Source: Pseudomonas putida NBRC 14164 (GTDB lineage: Bacteria; Pseudomonadota; Gammaproteobacteria; Pseudomonadales; Pseudomonadaceae). Taken from it: a stretch of DNA of 64,000 bases. The stretch covers positions 1 to 64,000 of the forward strand of contig NC_021505.1 in assembly GCF_000412675.1 (NCBI RefSeq), written 5' to 3'. Positions 13,036-20,902 of this stretch are shown here, piece by piece. The first letter of the stretch is position 1. The number at the start of each line of letters is the position of its first letter. The notes below the pieces were generated by a model. The model did no database searches. It had not been told where the DNA came from and saw nothing but the letters and a program-made list of their open reading frames with translations. The translations under genes and the position numbers were made by a program.

Positions 13036-13395
13036 ATGTCCCGTCTCGCTGAATTCCGCCTGCTCGAACAACAGCTCGCAGCCCAACTGGCGGAGCTGGA
13101 AGCGCTGAAAAATGACTCTGCCCTGAAGCAGGAAATGGAATTTGAAACGAAGCTGCGCAGTTTGCTCAACGAGTATGGCTACGGCCTGCGCCAAGTGGTG
13201 CTGATCCTCGATCCGCAAGCGGTGGCTTCCACTGATATGGCCCCAAAAACCTCTCGGAAACCACGCGAAGTAAAGGTCTACAAGAATCCACACAGCGGAG
13301 AGGTTGTTGAGACCAAGGGTGGTAATCAGCGTACGCTTAAGGCCTGGAAAAACGAGTATGGCGCTGAGGTAGTCGAGTCTTGGCTCGCCAATTGA
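13036..13395 (+). CDS. turC: MvaT/H-NS-family xenogeneic silencer
   Basis: Nucleoid-associated protein of the MvaT family, which binds AT-rich DNA and silences foreign genes. The 119-residue protein has an N-terminal coiled-coil oligomerisation segment (LAEFRLLEQQLAAQLAELEALK) and a C-terminal DNA-binding part ending VETKGGNQRTLKAWKNEYG, which matches the MvaT AT-hook-like motif. The ATG at 13036 has a TGGAGA site seven bases upstream. It lies just downstream of tniQ and inside the transposon. P. putida KT2440 has five such paralogues (TurA-E); from memory the origin-proximal one is TurC, so the symbol is less certain than the family. Confidence 0.85.
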   Translation: MSRLAEFRLLEQQLAAQLAELEALKNDSALKQEMEFETKLRSLLNEYGYGLRQVVLILDPQAVASTDMAPKTSRKPREVKVYKNPHSGEVVETKGGNQRTLKAWKNEYGAEVVESWLAN

Positions 13396-14040
13396 TTGCA
13401 CTGCAGGCGGCTTCTGGCACGAGATGAATCGTGGTGCGCCCCGAATGCAAATTCCCATTCTGGGGCGTGACGAAATTTTCTGCGGGTGGTGGTGACACAC
13501 AGTTTATGCGCATTAAATAGAGGTCCACTTCAAAAAATGGACTCTCCAAAATGCGGAATGCTCTCGTCTCAATCTCAGTGAACACCATCGCAAGCCTCCT
13601 GACTGCGCTTGTGCTTCACTGGATCACCCGTCCTCTTTCCGACCTCTCCATTCAGCCAATCACGGCCTCAAACTCTGGATCCAAGAGCTCTTCGTGCTCT
13701 TCGTAGATGAGAAATCTGGACCAGACAGCACGTTTCTGAACCACCCCATCAGAGCAAGCGTTCCCCTGGATTGAGCTATCTGGTGACGATTCGTTGAGTT
13801 TCTTCTCACTGCTAGGAAGAGCTCTGATTAAAAATTCGTGCTTCCTCAGAGGCTTAGCGATGGTGTCTGTAGAGGCTTTTCTGGAATGACGAGTAAGCTC
13901 CTGATGGAGGCGTTTTCTGCACTCCATCCCTCACGGGGACCGCTTGTCAAATCGAAAGGCCCTGCTATACAGTTCTTGTCAAAGGATTTGTCAAATGATG
14001 TAGAATCCGGTCCCTCGTTGGGCGCGGTGGAGGAGTTAAC
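13396..14040. other. Gap upstream of the three-gene module, with a repeated TTGTCAAA
   Basis: I see no convincing gene. An imperfect GC-rich inverted repeat at about 13437-13481 may end the MvaT-family transcript. Near the right edge TTGTCAAA occurs three times (13944-13951, 13976-13983, 13988-13995). The second copy could act as a -35 element with TAGAAT at 14001-14006 (19-bp spacing), so the others may be operator copies. Confidence 0.5.
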
Positions 14041-14883
14041 ATGTCAGAACGCGAAGGGGTCTTAGCAAGGGCGCCGCTTATCTATGCGTTGAGCGTAATC
14101 AGATTTGCCCCGATTCTTAAGCTGCCAAAGCTGATCCCAGACATTCAGCACACGATCCGTCAGAGCCTCCCGGGCTTCTTCCAGATGGTCAAGGGCGTGC
14201 CGCCTGGAGTGATGCACAGCGGAGAACCGAATTCTTGGGCGTTCCTTAATCGGGATGCTGACTACGCGTGCGTGCTGGCCATGGATCACATGATCCTGCA
14301 AAGCACAAATTATCTTCATTTTGATAACCACTTAGCGCTTTTCCGTGAGTGCATTGAGGCGCTGGTAGGGCAAGCAGGTGCATTGGATATCACCGCTATC
14401 GGGATGCGGTACGTCGATAAAATTGAACCAGCTGAAGGTGAGACCCTAGCCGACTACCTTCCGGAAGCCATGCTCCCACTTAAATGCGATGAGCTAGCGG
14501 CGCATGGGAAAGTCCCCAAGGAGCAGCTTGGAATCTCTACTACCACCTACCATCTAGATCCGGAGTATCTGCACATCAGATGCTGGCGGCAGACTGGTAT
14601 GTGGATACCGGAAGATTTGGTCGAGCCGGCCATGGTTTTCGAAATTGCTAAGCAATCGAGGAATTCATCCAAGCATGGTGCTCCTCTGCAAGGTGCATTT
14701 GTGCCTGTTAGCGAAAATGGTGCTCTTCTCGATACGGATGCGCATTGGCCGCTGCAGTTAGCCGAACGACTGGGAACCGAGGAGATCTGCACGAGACTCG
14801 ACGGTTTGCATAAGACTGCTAACTTTGCTTTTAGGACAGTCGCGAAAGATCATGCCTTTGAGGTTTGGGGGAAGGCGAAATGA
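14041..14883 (+). CDS. TIGR04255-like protein, first gene of an unknown module
   Basis: 280 residues. The start (RAPLIYALSVIRFAPILKL, then a run with IQHTIRQSLPGF) and the alternating strand pattern resemble TIGR04255-family proteins, whose biochemical role I do not know. The ATG at 14041 has a strong GGAGG ribosome-binding site. Its stop overlaps the next start (ATGA at 14880-14883), so translation is coupled. No signal peptide or membrane segment is visible. Such genes are common in accessory regions, and the setting inside a Tn7-like element makes a defence role possible, but this is only inference. An unrelated metabolic role cannot be excluded. Confidence 0.7.
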   Translation: MSEREGVLARAPLIYALSVIRFAPILKLPKLIPDIQHTIRQSLPGFFQMVKGVPPGVMHSGEPNSWAFLNRDADYACVLAMDHMILQSTNYLHFDNHLALFRECIEALVGQAGALDITAIGMRYVDKIEPAEGETLADYLPEAMLPLKCDELAAHGKVPKEQLGISTTTYHLDPEYLHIRCWRQTGMWIPEDLVEPAMVFEIAKQSRNSSKHGAPLQGAFVPVSENGALLDTDAHWPLQLAERLGTEEICTRLDGLHKTANFAFRTVAKDHAFEVWGKAK

Positions 14884-15563
14884 CTACAGCAATGAATGGG
14901 CAATGGATTGATCCTACCGGGGCTGCTGTAAGCAGATCTTCTACTTGGGAAAACCCTGAAATTGCTCCGCGTGTAGGTAGCACGACAGCAAACCCTGTAT
15001 TGGCGATTGCTTTCACAGCGATGCTGGCCGTTTCGGTAGTAGTCGCTCCTGGGACTGCCTCCCTGCCCTATCCACAACTTATCGGCTCAGCAGGCATGAG
15101 CTTTCATGGCGTGCATGCTGGTGCCTGGACCGAGGTGGACACCAGCCAGGATGCCAATGTTACCGAAGACGTAGCGCCGGCCTTAATCGAGGAGCTTAGG
15201 AGCGACTTCAAGTTGTCAGATAGCTCCATCGCGCAGATCTTCAACGTGTCTCGTCAGACCGTGTACAATTGGCGGACTGGAAAAACCGCCACTGGTTTTC
15301 CCGAGAGGCTTGCGGCTTTAACTGAGGCGTTGCGCCAAGTTAACGCCGAAGAAGCGCAGTATCTGCATCGGGTGCTTTTCTATCCAACCGCCGATGGCCG
15401 CCTGATTCAGGATGCGCTTTCGGATGAAGCGTGGAATCGAAATGGCGCTAAAGGTGTGTACGGAATGGTTGCGGAGTTGGCTGGCAAGGCGCAGCAGCTA
15501 CGTGATAGGGACCTCAAAACCATCGCCAGGTTAGAAAAATCGGGCGGTTCGAATTTGGTTTGA
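14880..15563 (+). CDS. Protein with membrane segment and C-terminal HTH, second gene of module
   Basis: About 227 residues. One hydrophobic segment (VLAIAFTAMLAVSVVVA, about residues 39-55) is followed by a spacer and an HTH_3-like helix-turn-helix (LSDSSIAQIFNVSRQTVYNW, about 108-127), then a helical tail (about 130-227). A membrane segment N-terminal to an HTH suggests a membrane-attached DNA-binding or sensing protein. The start overlaps the previous stop as ATGA; an in-frame GTG-type start 15 bp upstream is less likely. It ends next to the third gene. Function unknown. Confidence 0.75.
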   Translation: MTTAMNGQWIDPTGAAVSRSSTWENPEIAPRVGSTTANPVLAIAFTAMLAVSVVVAPGTASLPYPQLIGSAGMSFHGVHAGAWTEVDTSQDANVTEDVAPALIEELRSDFKLSDSSIAQIFNVSRQTVYNWRTGKTATGFPERLAALTEALRQVNAEEAQYLHRVLFYPTADGRLIQDALSDEAWNRNGAKGVYGMVAELAGKAQQLRDRDLKTIARLEKSGGSNLV

Positions 15564-15565
15564 TT

Positions 15566-16435
15566 ATGGCTGATACACCTGAGCAAGAGATCGTAAGTGC
15601 CATTAGCGCTGCTGGTTGGCTGCAAGGAGATACCGTCTCAGGTGACGCCTTGATTGAACACATATCCGAGGAGGTCCTGAAAGGCCAATTCGAGGGGGTG
15701 GCTCCAGCTTATTGGATGTTGGCCTCCCATTCCTGCACGGTGCATGCACGCAACCTTTGTGATGCGCCGTGGATAGAGTGGATTGCCGTTAAGGTAAAGA
15801 AAAAGGCCTTTGATAAGCAGCTGCACGCCCTCAATCCACGTACGCTGCACCTGCAGCACGCGGAAAAGCAGGTTTTGGAGCTCAAGATTCACAAGCGTGT
15901 GTGGACCAAGAGAGCCGTGCTTCCGACGCTCCACCGAAATCCGGTAATCACGCTGAGCGAAGAAAACGGTCAGTATTTCTCATACTGGATGTCCCACCAT
16001 TACAACCGTATTGCGATGCCGGACGAGTTGGTCAACCGCCTGAAGGCAGACCAAGGTGACGACGGCATGAAGGGCATCGCCGTGCTTGTCGACGATTTCC
16101 TCCATCAGAACAACCAATTTTTCGCTAGTGCTTGGGTTTCCTTCAACCCCAAGGGCGAGATTCGCGACCCGGCTGAGCCCTACGAGGTGGTGTTCCGGTT
16201 TTTGACCAAACGAGAGCACGCCAGGCGCGCAAATGAGCTGCACGACCAGCTGAATGAATTGCTCGGGGTGGCCAGAAATCTCAACGATGGGCTGTACTTC
16301 GGTGGAGCAGACGTCACGGTGCTCCAAGACTTTACCATGCTCGATGCGGAAGACTTCGTGCGGTACAACCTTCACGACTGGCTCAGTGTTGGGGATACCG
16401 ATGAAGATGAAGAAGGTGCCGATGATGCTGACTGA
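15566..16435 (+). CDS. Unknown acidic-tailed protein, third gene of module
   Basis: 289 residues; I do not recognise the family. The segment YWMLASHSCTVHARNL (about 50-65) resembles the Ser-His/Gln-x-Cys strand seen in some uncharacterised accessory proteins, but I cannot assign it. The C-terminus is very acidic (DTDEDEEGADDAD). The ATG at 15566 lies 3 bp after the previous stop; a TTG at 15560 would overlap that stop and is an alternative. Together with the two genes before it, it forms a compact same-strand unit, probably one operon ending near 16435. Confidence 0.7.
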   Translation: MADTPEQEIVSAISAAGWLQGDTVSGDALIEHISEEVLKGQFEGVAPAYWMLASHSCTVHARNLCDAPWIEWIAVKVKKKAFDKQLHALNPRTLHLQHAEKQVLELKIHKRVWTKRAVLPTLHRNPVITLSEENGQYFSYWMSHHYNRIAMPDELVNRLKADQGDDGMKGIAVLVDDFLHQNNQFFASAWVSFNPKGEIRDPAEPYEVVFRFLTKREHARRANELHDQLNELLGVARNLNDGLYFGGADVTVLQDFTMLDAEDFVRYNLHDWLSVGDTDEDEEGADDAD

Positions 16436-16745
16436 GCTGCTATCGGCCTCCCCTTTAGGATCTGGGTTTGACCTTAGCTGACCGGCTGCTCTACAAACCA
16501 ATTGATTTTCTCCGGAGCCGGTGTCACTGTCGCTCCAAGAATAGCCCCCACGCCTCGGGCAGGTCCCAGACCTGTACTGCGCACCAGGGGGTTAGTTGTT
16601 TCTAGGGCCCGCCCAGGTCGATCAGGCATGCTTTGGGCGGGCCTCAAACCAGTGGGTGACCACCAAAAGGGTCAGTTAGGCCTACTGCTGCCTATCCTCG
16701 CTCGTTACCATCCAGAGACCCTCTATTGATACGGTTTCAGCAAAG
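16436..16745. other. Gap with a GC-rich hairpin
   Basis: No gene is supported here. A 10-bp inverted repeat GGCCCGCCCA (16606-16615) / TGGGCGGGCC (16634-16643) without a T-tract could be a weak terminator of the module or an RNA structure. The next gene starts at 16746 with no obvious ribosome-binding site. Confidence 0.5.
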
Positions 16746-17669
16746 ATGGATGTCTATAAGGTCCGCATCGAAGACACAGAAAGCAAGATCATCGACAAGG
16801 AAGGTTTCGAGGCCGAGACCTTCCGCAGAGATCCATGGTACCAGCCTGGAAGTGCCGGCAAGCTAGCTCAGTTTGCTGTATGCCCGGCATGCGACAACCC
16901 TGTCCAGCTGGTTGGGCTGTATGAGCTACCGCCTAACGTGAAGAACCCATTCGGGAAACATGCTACTAAGAGCATTCGCGGCATCGCTCCATTTGATAGT
17001 GAGGCCCGTAACGATTGCCCGTACTTCCAGCCTCGCCAGCACAAGAAAACAGAACGAAAAACCAGGTTTGACGGCGTCCCACGGAAGATTCTCAAGCTAT
17101 TGATCGAACAGTTCGATCGCGTGGTTTACATCCTGGAGAAAGAGACCCAACTGGTCCTTTCCGAGAACGCGTTGAGAGGCATGCTGCAGCGTTACAAGGG
17201 AGAGCGTGGCTACCTCTATACCGGCGCGACGCTTCGCAATGTGCCATGGATCTTTGCTTACATGTCGGACGCCACCCGCCTGTTTGGCCAGAAGGTCATT
17301 GGAAATGCTGAGCTGGTGAAAGCTATTGCCGCTGAGGTGCCAGGGGCGGAAATCAGCAGCACTGGTCGGCTGGAATCGAAGAAGGTGCCTGGTTCGAAGG
17401 CGGCATATTTTGATCTCAAAATGAGTTTCATCCGCCATCGAATCGTCAAAGACAGTGAAGCGTCCGGCTTGGTTGAAAGCATGGAGTTTGTAGTGTCACA
17501 GCCTCGCGGAGGTGAGCTTGAGCACATTCACAAGGAAGTCATCAAATTCGATTCGGCTTGGTTCGAATCCCTTATCCGGATGCCGGTTGATCATCCTTAT
17601 CGCAGAATGGATAGAGTGAAGATGGCCCGGGAGGAACTGGGCGATCTGCTGGAGCTGACTCAGGCCTGA
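16746..17669 (+). CDS. Unknown protein with a CxxC zinc-binding-like site
   Basis: 307 residues, unrecognised. The N-terminal part has VCPACDNPVQLVG (about residues 46-58), a CxxC pair, with a later DCPYFQPRQH (near residue 90) that could complete a zinc site. The rest is mixed alpha/beta with no membrane segment or signal peptide. It stands alone between the three-gene module and a large hairpin. The start at 16746 (MDVYKVRIED) lacks a clear Shine-Dalgarno sequence. Its location in the accessory stretch of the transposon is the only functional hint. Confidence 0.65.
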   Translation: MDVYKVRIEDTESKIIDKEGFEAETFRRDPWYQPGSAGKLAQFAVCPACDNPVQLVGLYELPPNVKNPFGKHATKSIRGIAPFDSEARNDCPYFQPRQHKKTERKTRFDGVPRKILKLLIEQFDRVVYILEKETQLVLSENALRGMLQRYKGERGYLYTGATLRNVPWIFAYMSDATRLFGQKVIGNAELVKAIAAEVPGAEISSTGRLESKKVPGSKAAYFDLKMSFIRHRIVKDSEASGLVESMEFVVSQPRGGELEHIHKEVIKFDSAWFESLIRMPVDHPYRRMDRVKMAREELGDLLELTQA

Positions 17670-17677
17670 GGAGGCCT

Positions 17678-17741
17678 GTTGTAAACCACTTTTTTTCACT
17701 GTAACCACAGTGGTTTACAGTGAAAAAAAGTGGTTTACAAC
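17678..17741. terminator. Large near-perfect hairpin with repeated GTGGTTTACA
   Basis: Arms 17678-17708 and 17710-17741 pair over about 31 bp around A17709, with a single bulged T (17715). GTGGTTTACA is present three times as exact or inverted copies (17680-17689 inverted, 17710-17719, 17730-17739), plus a one-base-shortened inverted copy at 17701-17708. T7 and A7 runs sit inside the stem, so it could be a bidirectional terminator. A protein-binding array or relic terminal repeat is also possible. Confidence 0.6.
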
Positions 17742-17874
17742 GTAGCTACGACACGCGCCCTGGCCACTCCCCAGGCCAGCGCGCTCCTCATTGATTCGTT
17801 CAGTCGGGCGTCGAACACCTATGCTGCTCGGGGCCTTGCCACGCCGCGGTGTCCTATAATTCATCTTCAGCTGA

Positions 17875-18099
17875 ATGGAGCAAAATGTTGTGAAGCGCAC
17901 ATTCATTGGAATGGTCGAGGCTGGTGAGCCACTGATGAGGCAAGCGCTTGAAGCTATCCGACAGGCCCACGAAGCGGAGGCTGCTGGATTGCCAGACCTT
18001 GAGGTACAGCGTCTTCACCCATTGGCAGATTCGCTCTATCAGGCGGTCATTGATTTTCAGCTCCTCAAAGCAGGTAAACCACCGTCGACTATCCAGTGA
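17875..18099 (+). CDS. Small helical protein, tandem paralogue A
   Basis: Up to 74 residues, no recognised family. The core EAIRQAHEAEAAGLPDLEVQ and following residues align with the next gene (conserved A/M-[RK]-Q-x-H-E-A, E-V-x-R-L, A-[DE]-S-x-[YF]-x-A-V), so the two are duplicates. A TATAAT hexamer at 17855-17860 would place the transcript start close to the ATG; a downstream ATG at 17911 (MVEAGEPL) is an alternative start. Both genes are short, soluble and predicted helical. Confidence 0.6.
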   Translation: MEQNVVKRTFIGMVEAGEPLMRQALEAIRQAHEAEAAGLPDLEVQRLHPLADSLYQAVIDFQLLKAGKPPSTIQ

Positions 18100-18116
18100 G
18101 GACCTGCCGCTACATG

Positions 18117-18320
18117 ACGAAAAAGATGCCAGCTCTTCTCCCCGACCACCCCATGTATACCGACGCAGTGGATGCGATGAAGCAATACCACGAGGCGCAG
18201 GCTTCTGGCTCATCTGCCGAAGAGGTTGAGCGCCTGCGTCAAATCGCAGAATCACAATTTCGGGCTGTCAGCGAGTATCAGCTCAACGCTCTGGGATATC
18301 AGTCTCGTCGTCCGCACTGA
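18117..18320 (+). CDS. Small helical protein, tandem paralogue B
   Basis: 67 residues from the ATG at 18117 (MPALL and MTKKM starts are close alternatives; a longer form from 18096 overlaps gene A by 4 bp). The core DAMKQYHEAQASGSSAEEVE and the following AESQFRAVSEYQLNALGYQ match paralogue A in pattern. The close spacing suggests a bicistronic unit. Function unknown; such tandem small helical proteins occur in P. putida accessory DNA. Confidence 0.55.
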   Translation, partial: TKKMPALLPDHPMYTDAVDAMKQYHEAQASGSSAEEVERLRQIAESQFRAVSEYQLNALGYQSRRPH

Positions 18321-18429
18321 AGGGATAACCGATCCGGAGGTAGCTTCAGAATCCATCAAGCCAAGCGGAAGACTCACGACGCGGTCCGATTGATCAGCGA
18401 GACGGTCGGGAGGGTTTGCACACAGCCCC

Positions 18430-18462
18430 AAAAAAAAAGCAGCTCCCGAGAGCTGCTTTTTT
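18430..18462. terminator. Bidirectional Rho-independent terminator
   Basis: AGCAGCTC (18438-18445), loop CCGA, GAGCTGCT (18450-18457), flanked by A residues on one side and T residues on the other. It can end the 17.9-18.3 kb transcript on the plus strand and the small minus-strand gene that stops at 18464. Confidence 0.88.
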
Positions 18463-18463
18463 C

Positions 18464-18592
18464 TTACTCCCCCTTTTTGTGCTTGTGGGGTTTCAGGTCC
18501 GGATGGTCCTTCTGCTTTTCAGGGGTGACTCGCTGCCTTTTGTCCGGAGTGCCATCTTCATTGGTGCGCTTTGGGCCTGGCTTGATGCTCAT
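18464..18592 (-). CDS. 42-residue highly charged small protein
   Basis: Reading the minus strand from the ATG at 18592 gives 42 residues beginning MSIKPGPKRTNEDGTPDKRQ and rich in Lys, His, Pro and Asp to the end (KHKKGE). The stop at 18464 is directly followed by a strong terminator, and an AAGGAAG ribosome-binding site lies about six bases upstream of the start, so it is a credible gene even though very short. No membrane segment. Function unknown; the basic, disordered composition suggests nucleic-acid or ribosome contact, as pure inference. Confidence 0.6.
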   Translation of the reverse strand: MSIKPGPKRTNEDGTPDKRQRVTPEKQKDHPDLKPHKHKKGE

Positions 18593-18714
18593 GCAAAACT
18601 TCCTTTTCCGCTTGGGTTGTTGAATGCAGCTATGTAATTAGTCCAGCTTCTCTCAGCTGTCAAAGCAGGCTGGTGCAGAACCGCCTGGCCGATGATCCGG
18701 TCCACATCGAACAT

Positions 18715-20412
18715 TCAGAGGCCAGAATAAGAGCCTCCGACAAAGGGCTTACAAGGGGCAGTGAAATCCAGCGCTGAGCGATACGAAGACGTCTGGACGT
18801 TCATCATGCCGAGCACGGTGTGGAACAGGTTGTCGTGGCTCAGCGGTGACGTGGTTTGAGCTTTCAAACAACCCACGTTGACCTTTTCGCTCTTCGCGAG
18901 CGAGTCAGACATCCAAAGTACCAACGGCACCTTTGTTTGCTCGTCAGGAGCCATCGCGTAAGGCAGCCCGTGTAGATAGAGCCCACCCTCCCCCAGCGAT
19001 TCGCCGTGGTCCGAAACGTACATCAGCGCAGTGTCGAACTTGGTGTTGGCCGCCAGGATATCGATGAGATTTGCAGTCACATAATCGGTGTAGAGGATTG
19101 AGTTGTCGTAGGCATTGACCACCTCCTCCTGCTTACATTTGTCGAGCTCGTTGGTCTCGCACACCGGTGCGAATTTCTTGAATTGCGAGGGGTAGCGCTT
19201 GTAGTAGGCCGGGCCGTGACTGCCTTTGTAGTGGAGCACCAGGACAGCATCGCCTTCCTGGCGCTTGATGAAGTCTTGCATCTCCGTGAGCAGCACCCCG
19301 TCCTTACACTCCTCGCTGGTGCACAGTTGGGAATCCGCGTGAGAGGCAGCCTTGTGGTTGGGAACCCTGTCGCAGACCCCTTTGCACCCCGAGTTGTTGT
19401 CAGTCCACATGACACTGATGCCAGCGCGTTGAAGCACGTCGAGCAGCCCTTCTCGGCTCTTGGCCAAGCCATCTTTGTACTGGGCCTTACCCACGTCCAG
19501 GAACATGCATGGCAGCGAGACCGCGGTAGCGGTACCGCAGGAGCTCACGTTCGTGAAGCTAATGACATTTCGCTTTTCTAGTTCCGGATTCGTTTCACGG
19601 GAGTAGCCGTTGAGGGAGAAGTTGGCGGAGCGAGCGGTCTCTCCTACTGCCAGTACCAGCAGCCTGGGTTTACGAGCCGCACCCTGTCGATTAACTACCG
19701 CATCAGTACCAATGGCCGTCAGCGTTTTAGGTGAGGCCAGCTGACGCTTCAGGTACCCATGGCCAGCCGCAAACAAGTTGGTAGGTACCAGAATCAGCCG
19801 GATCTCCCGATTGTTGCGCAGCAAGGAGGCATACGACTGGTACTGACTCAACGCGATGCCAGATAAGGTCAACAGAGCGAGCGACAGAGCAATGAACCTG
19901 CTGACCAAAGCTTTGGCCCAAGGCTTGCGCCGGAGGGGAACCCGGGCAATCAGGTAGACGGGCAACACCCCAACCATTGCGACCCAAAGACCGAGCTTCC
20001 AATTCAGCAGCTCGGTTGCCTCAGCGACGTCGGTCTCCACAACGTTGGTGAACATTGTGTAATCGATCACGATGCCGTAGGCATTCATGAAGTAACTCGC
20101 AAAAGACGCGCTGATCAGTACCAGGCACAGTATGGGTTTGGCCAGCCGCCCCCATGACAGCAAGCTCAGAACGGTAAACACCCATGCGAATACTATGACT
20201 GGGAGGCTAGCCGCTAGCTGCCAGTTCACTTCATCGGTTTTGAATACCAGCTTCCAGAGCACGTTCCAGAGCTCAGCGTTCGCGAATAGCAGTAACCAAA
20301 AAGTCACCAGGCCGATTAGCAAATTAGTACTGATGCCTTTCTGCCGCGCATTGCGAATAGCAAAGATCCATTTGCTTAACAGGGTGTGAACAATGGATTT
20401 GGAAGGTGTCAT
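18715..20412 (-). CDS. eptA: Phosphoethanolamine-lipid A transferase
   Basis: Inner-membrane enzyme that adds phosphoethanolamine to lipid A and so reduces binding of cationic peptides and metals. The 565-residue protein has an N-terminal block of about five membrane helices (residues 15-170) and a periplasmic sulfatase-type domain. The catalytic Thr lies in SCGTATAVSLPCMF near residue 292, with metal ligands in VSDHGESLGEGGLYLHG. I chose the ATG at 20412; a TTG two codons upstream is possible. It is the first cargo gene with a clear envelope role. It lies opposite a His-rich zinc-ribbon gene and czcD, and its promoter region carries a 17-bp element shared with the gtrA/LysR promoter region. 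Confidence 0.9.
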   Translation of the reverse strand: MTPSKSIVHTLLSKWIFAIRNARQKGISTNLLIGLVTFWLLLFANAELWNVLWKLVFKTDEVNWQLAASLPVIVFAWVFTVLSLLSWGRLAKPILCLVLISASFASYFMNAYGIVIDYTMFTNVVETDVAEATELLNWKLGLWVAMVGVLPVYLIARVPLRRKPWAKALVSRFIALSLALLTLSGIALSQYQSYASLLRNNREIRLILVPTNLFAAGHGYLKRQLASPKTLTAIGTDAVVNRQGAARKPRLLVLAVGETARSANFSLNGYSRETNPELEKRNVISFTNVSSCGTATAVSLPCMFLDVGKAQYKDGLAKSREGLLDVLQRAGISVMWTDNNSGCKGVCDRVPNHKAASHADSQLCTSEECKDGVLLTEMQDFIKRQEGDAVLVLHYKGSHGPAYYKRYPSQFKKFAPVCETNELDKCKQEEVVNAYDNSILYTDYVTANLIDILAANTKFDTALMYVSDHGESLGEGGLYLHGLPYAMAPDEQTKVPLVLWMSDSLAKSEKVNVGCLKAQTTSPLSHDNLFHTVLGMMNVQTSSYRSALDFTAPCKPFVGGSYSGL

Positions 20413-20902
20413 TATCAAACTCTGGAAGCTGCTTATCCATGGCGGTAGCTATGGAGTTAGCGGGAGCTACAAGGCAAACCGTCGACAGATGCTGAGCGAT
20501 TGCGCAATGTGCGGAGCGTCAGAGGCCTTAGGCCCCTAGGCGTTGGGGACGCTTAGTATGTGTGAGGCATAGGGATAAAAAGAGAAATGAATCTCGCTGA
20601 GCGCATTATTTCCGGGACCTGATAACGACACGATGACCTCGGGATTACAATGCTGACAGAAATCCAATTACTGCTGTTTTGATTGTCATTGATCACGCTA
20701 TGATCAAAATTAGGGGAATACTACCCACCAAAAGCAATGCTCCGCTCAGCTAGATAAATTTAATTTCACAAACAAAACGGTTTCGTTTTGTCGTAGGCTA
20801 ATTTTGAACTTTCAATTCAACTTACAAGTCTTTCTCGCGAGCAGAACATAATTTTCAACTTTTGCTCGTTAATATGTCACCCATCAATGAGGGGCGAATA
20901 CC
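20413..20902. promoter_or_regulatory. Divergent promoter region of eptA and the zinc-ribbon/czcD genes
   Basis: 490 bp with no gene. GGATTACAATGCTGACA at 20642-20658 recurs with one mismatch at 30064-30080 in the gtrA/LysR region and is a candidate response-regulator box. AT-rich sequence follows to 20880. A GAGGGG ribosome-binding site precedes 20903. Confidence 0.55.

Noticed and set aside
13652..13927. 91-residue minus frame in the gap before the three-gene module
   Set aside because: No good ribosome-binding site and no recognisable features; it may be a remnant but cannot be supported.
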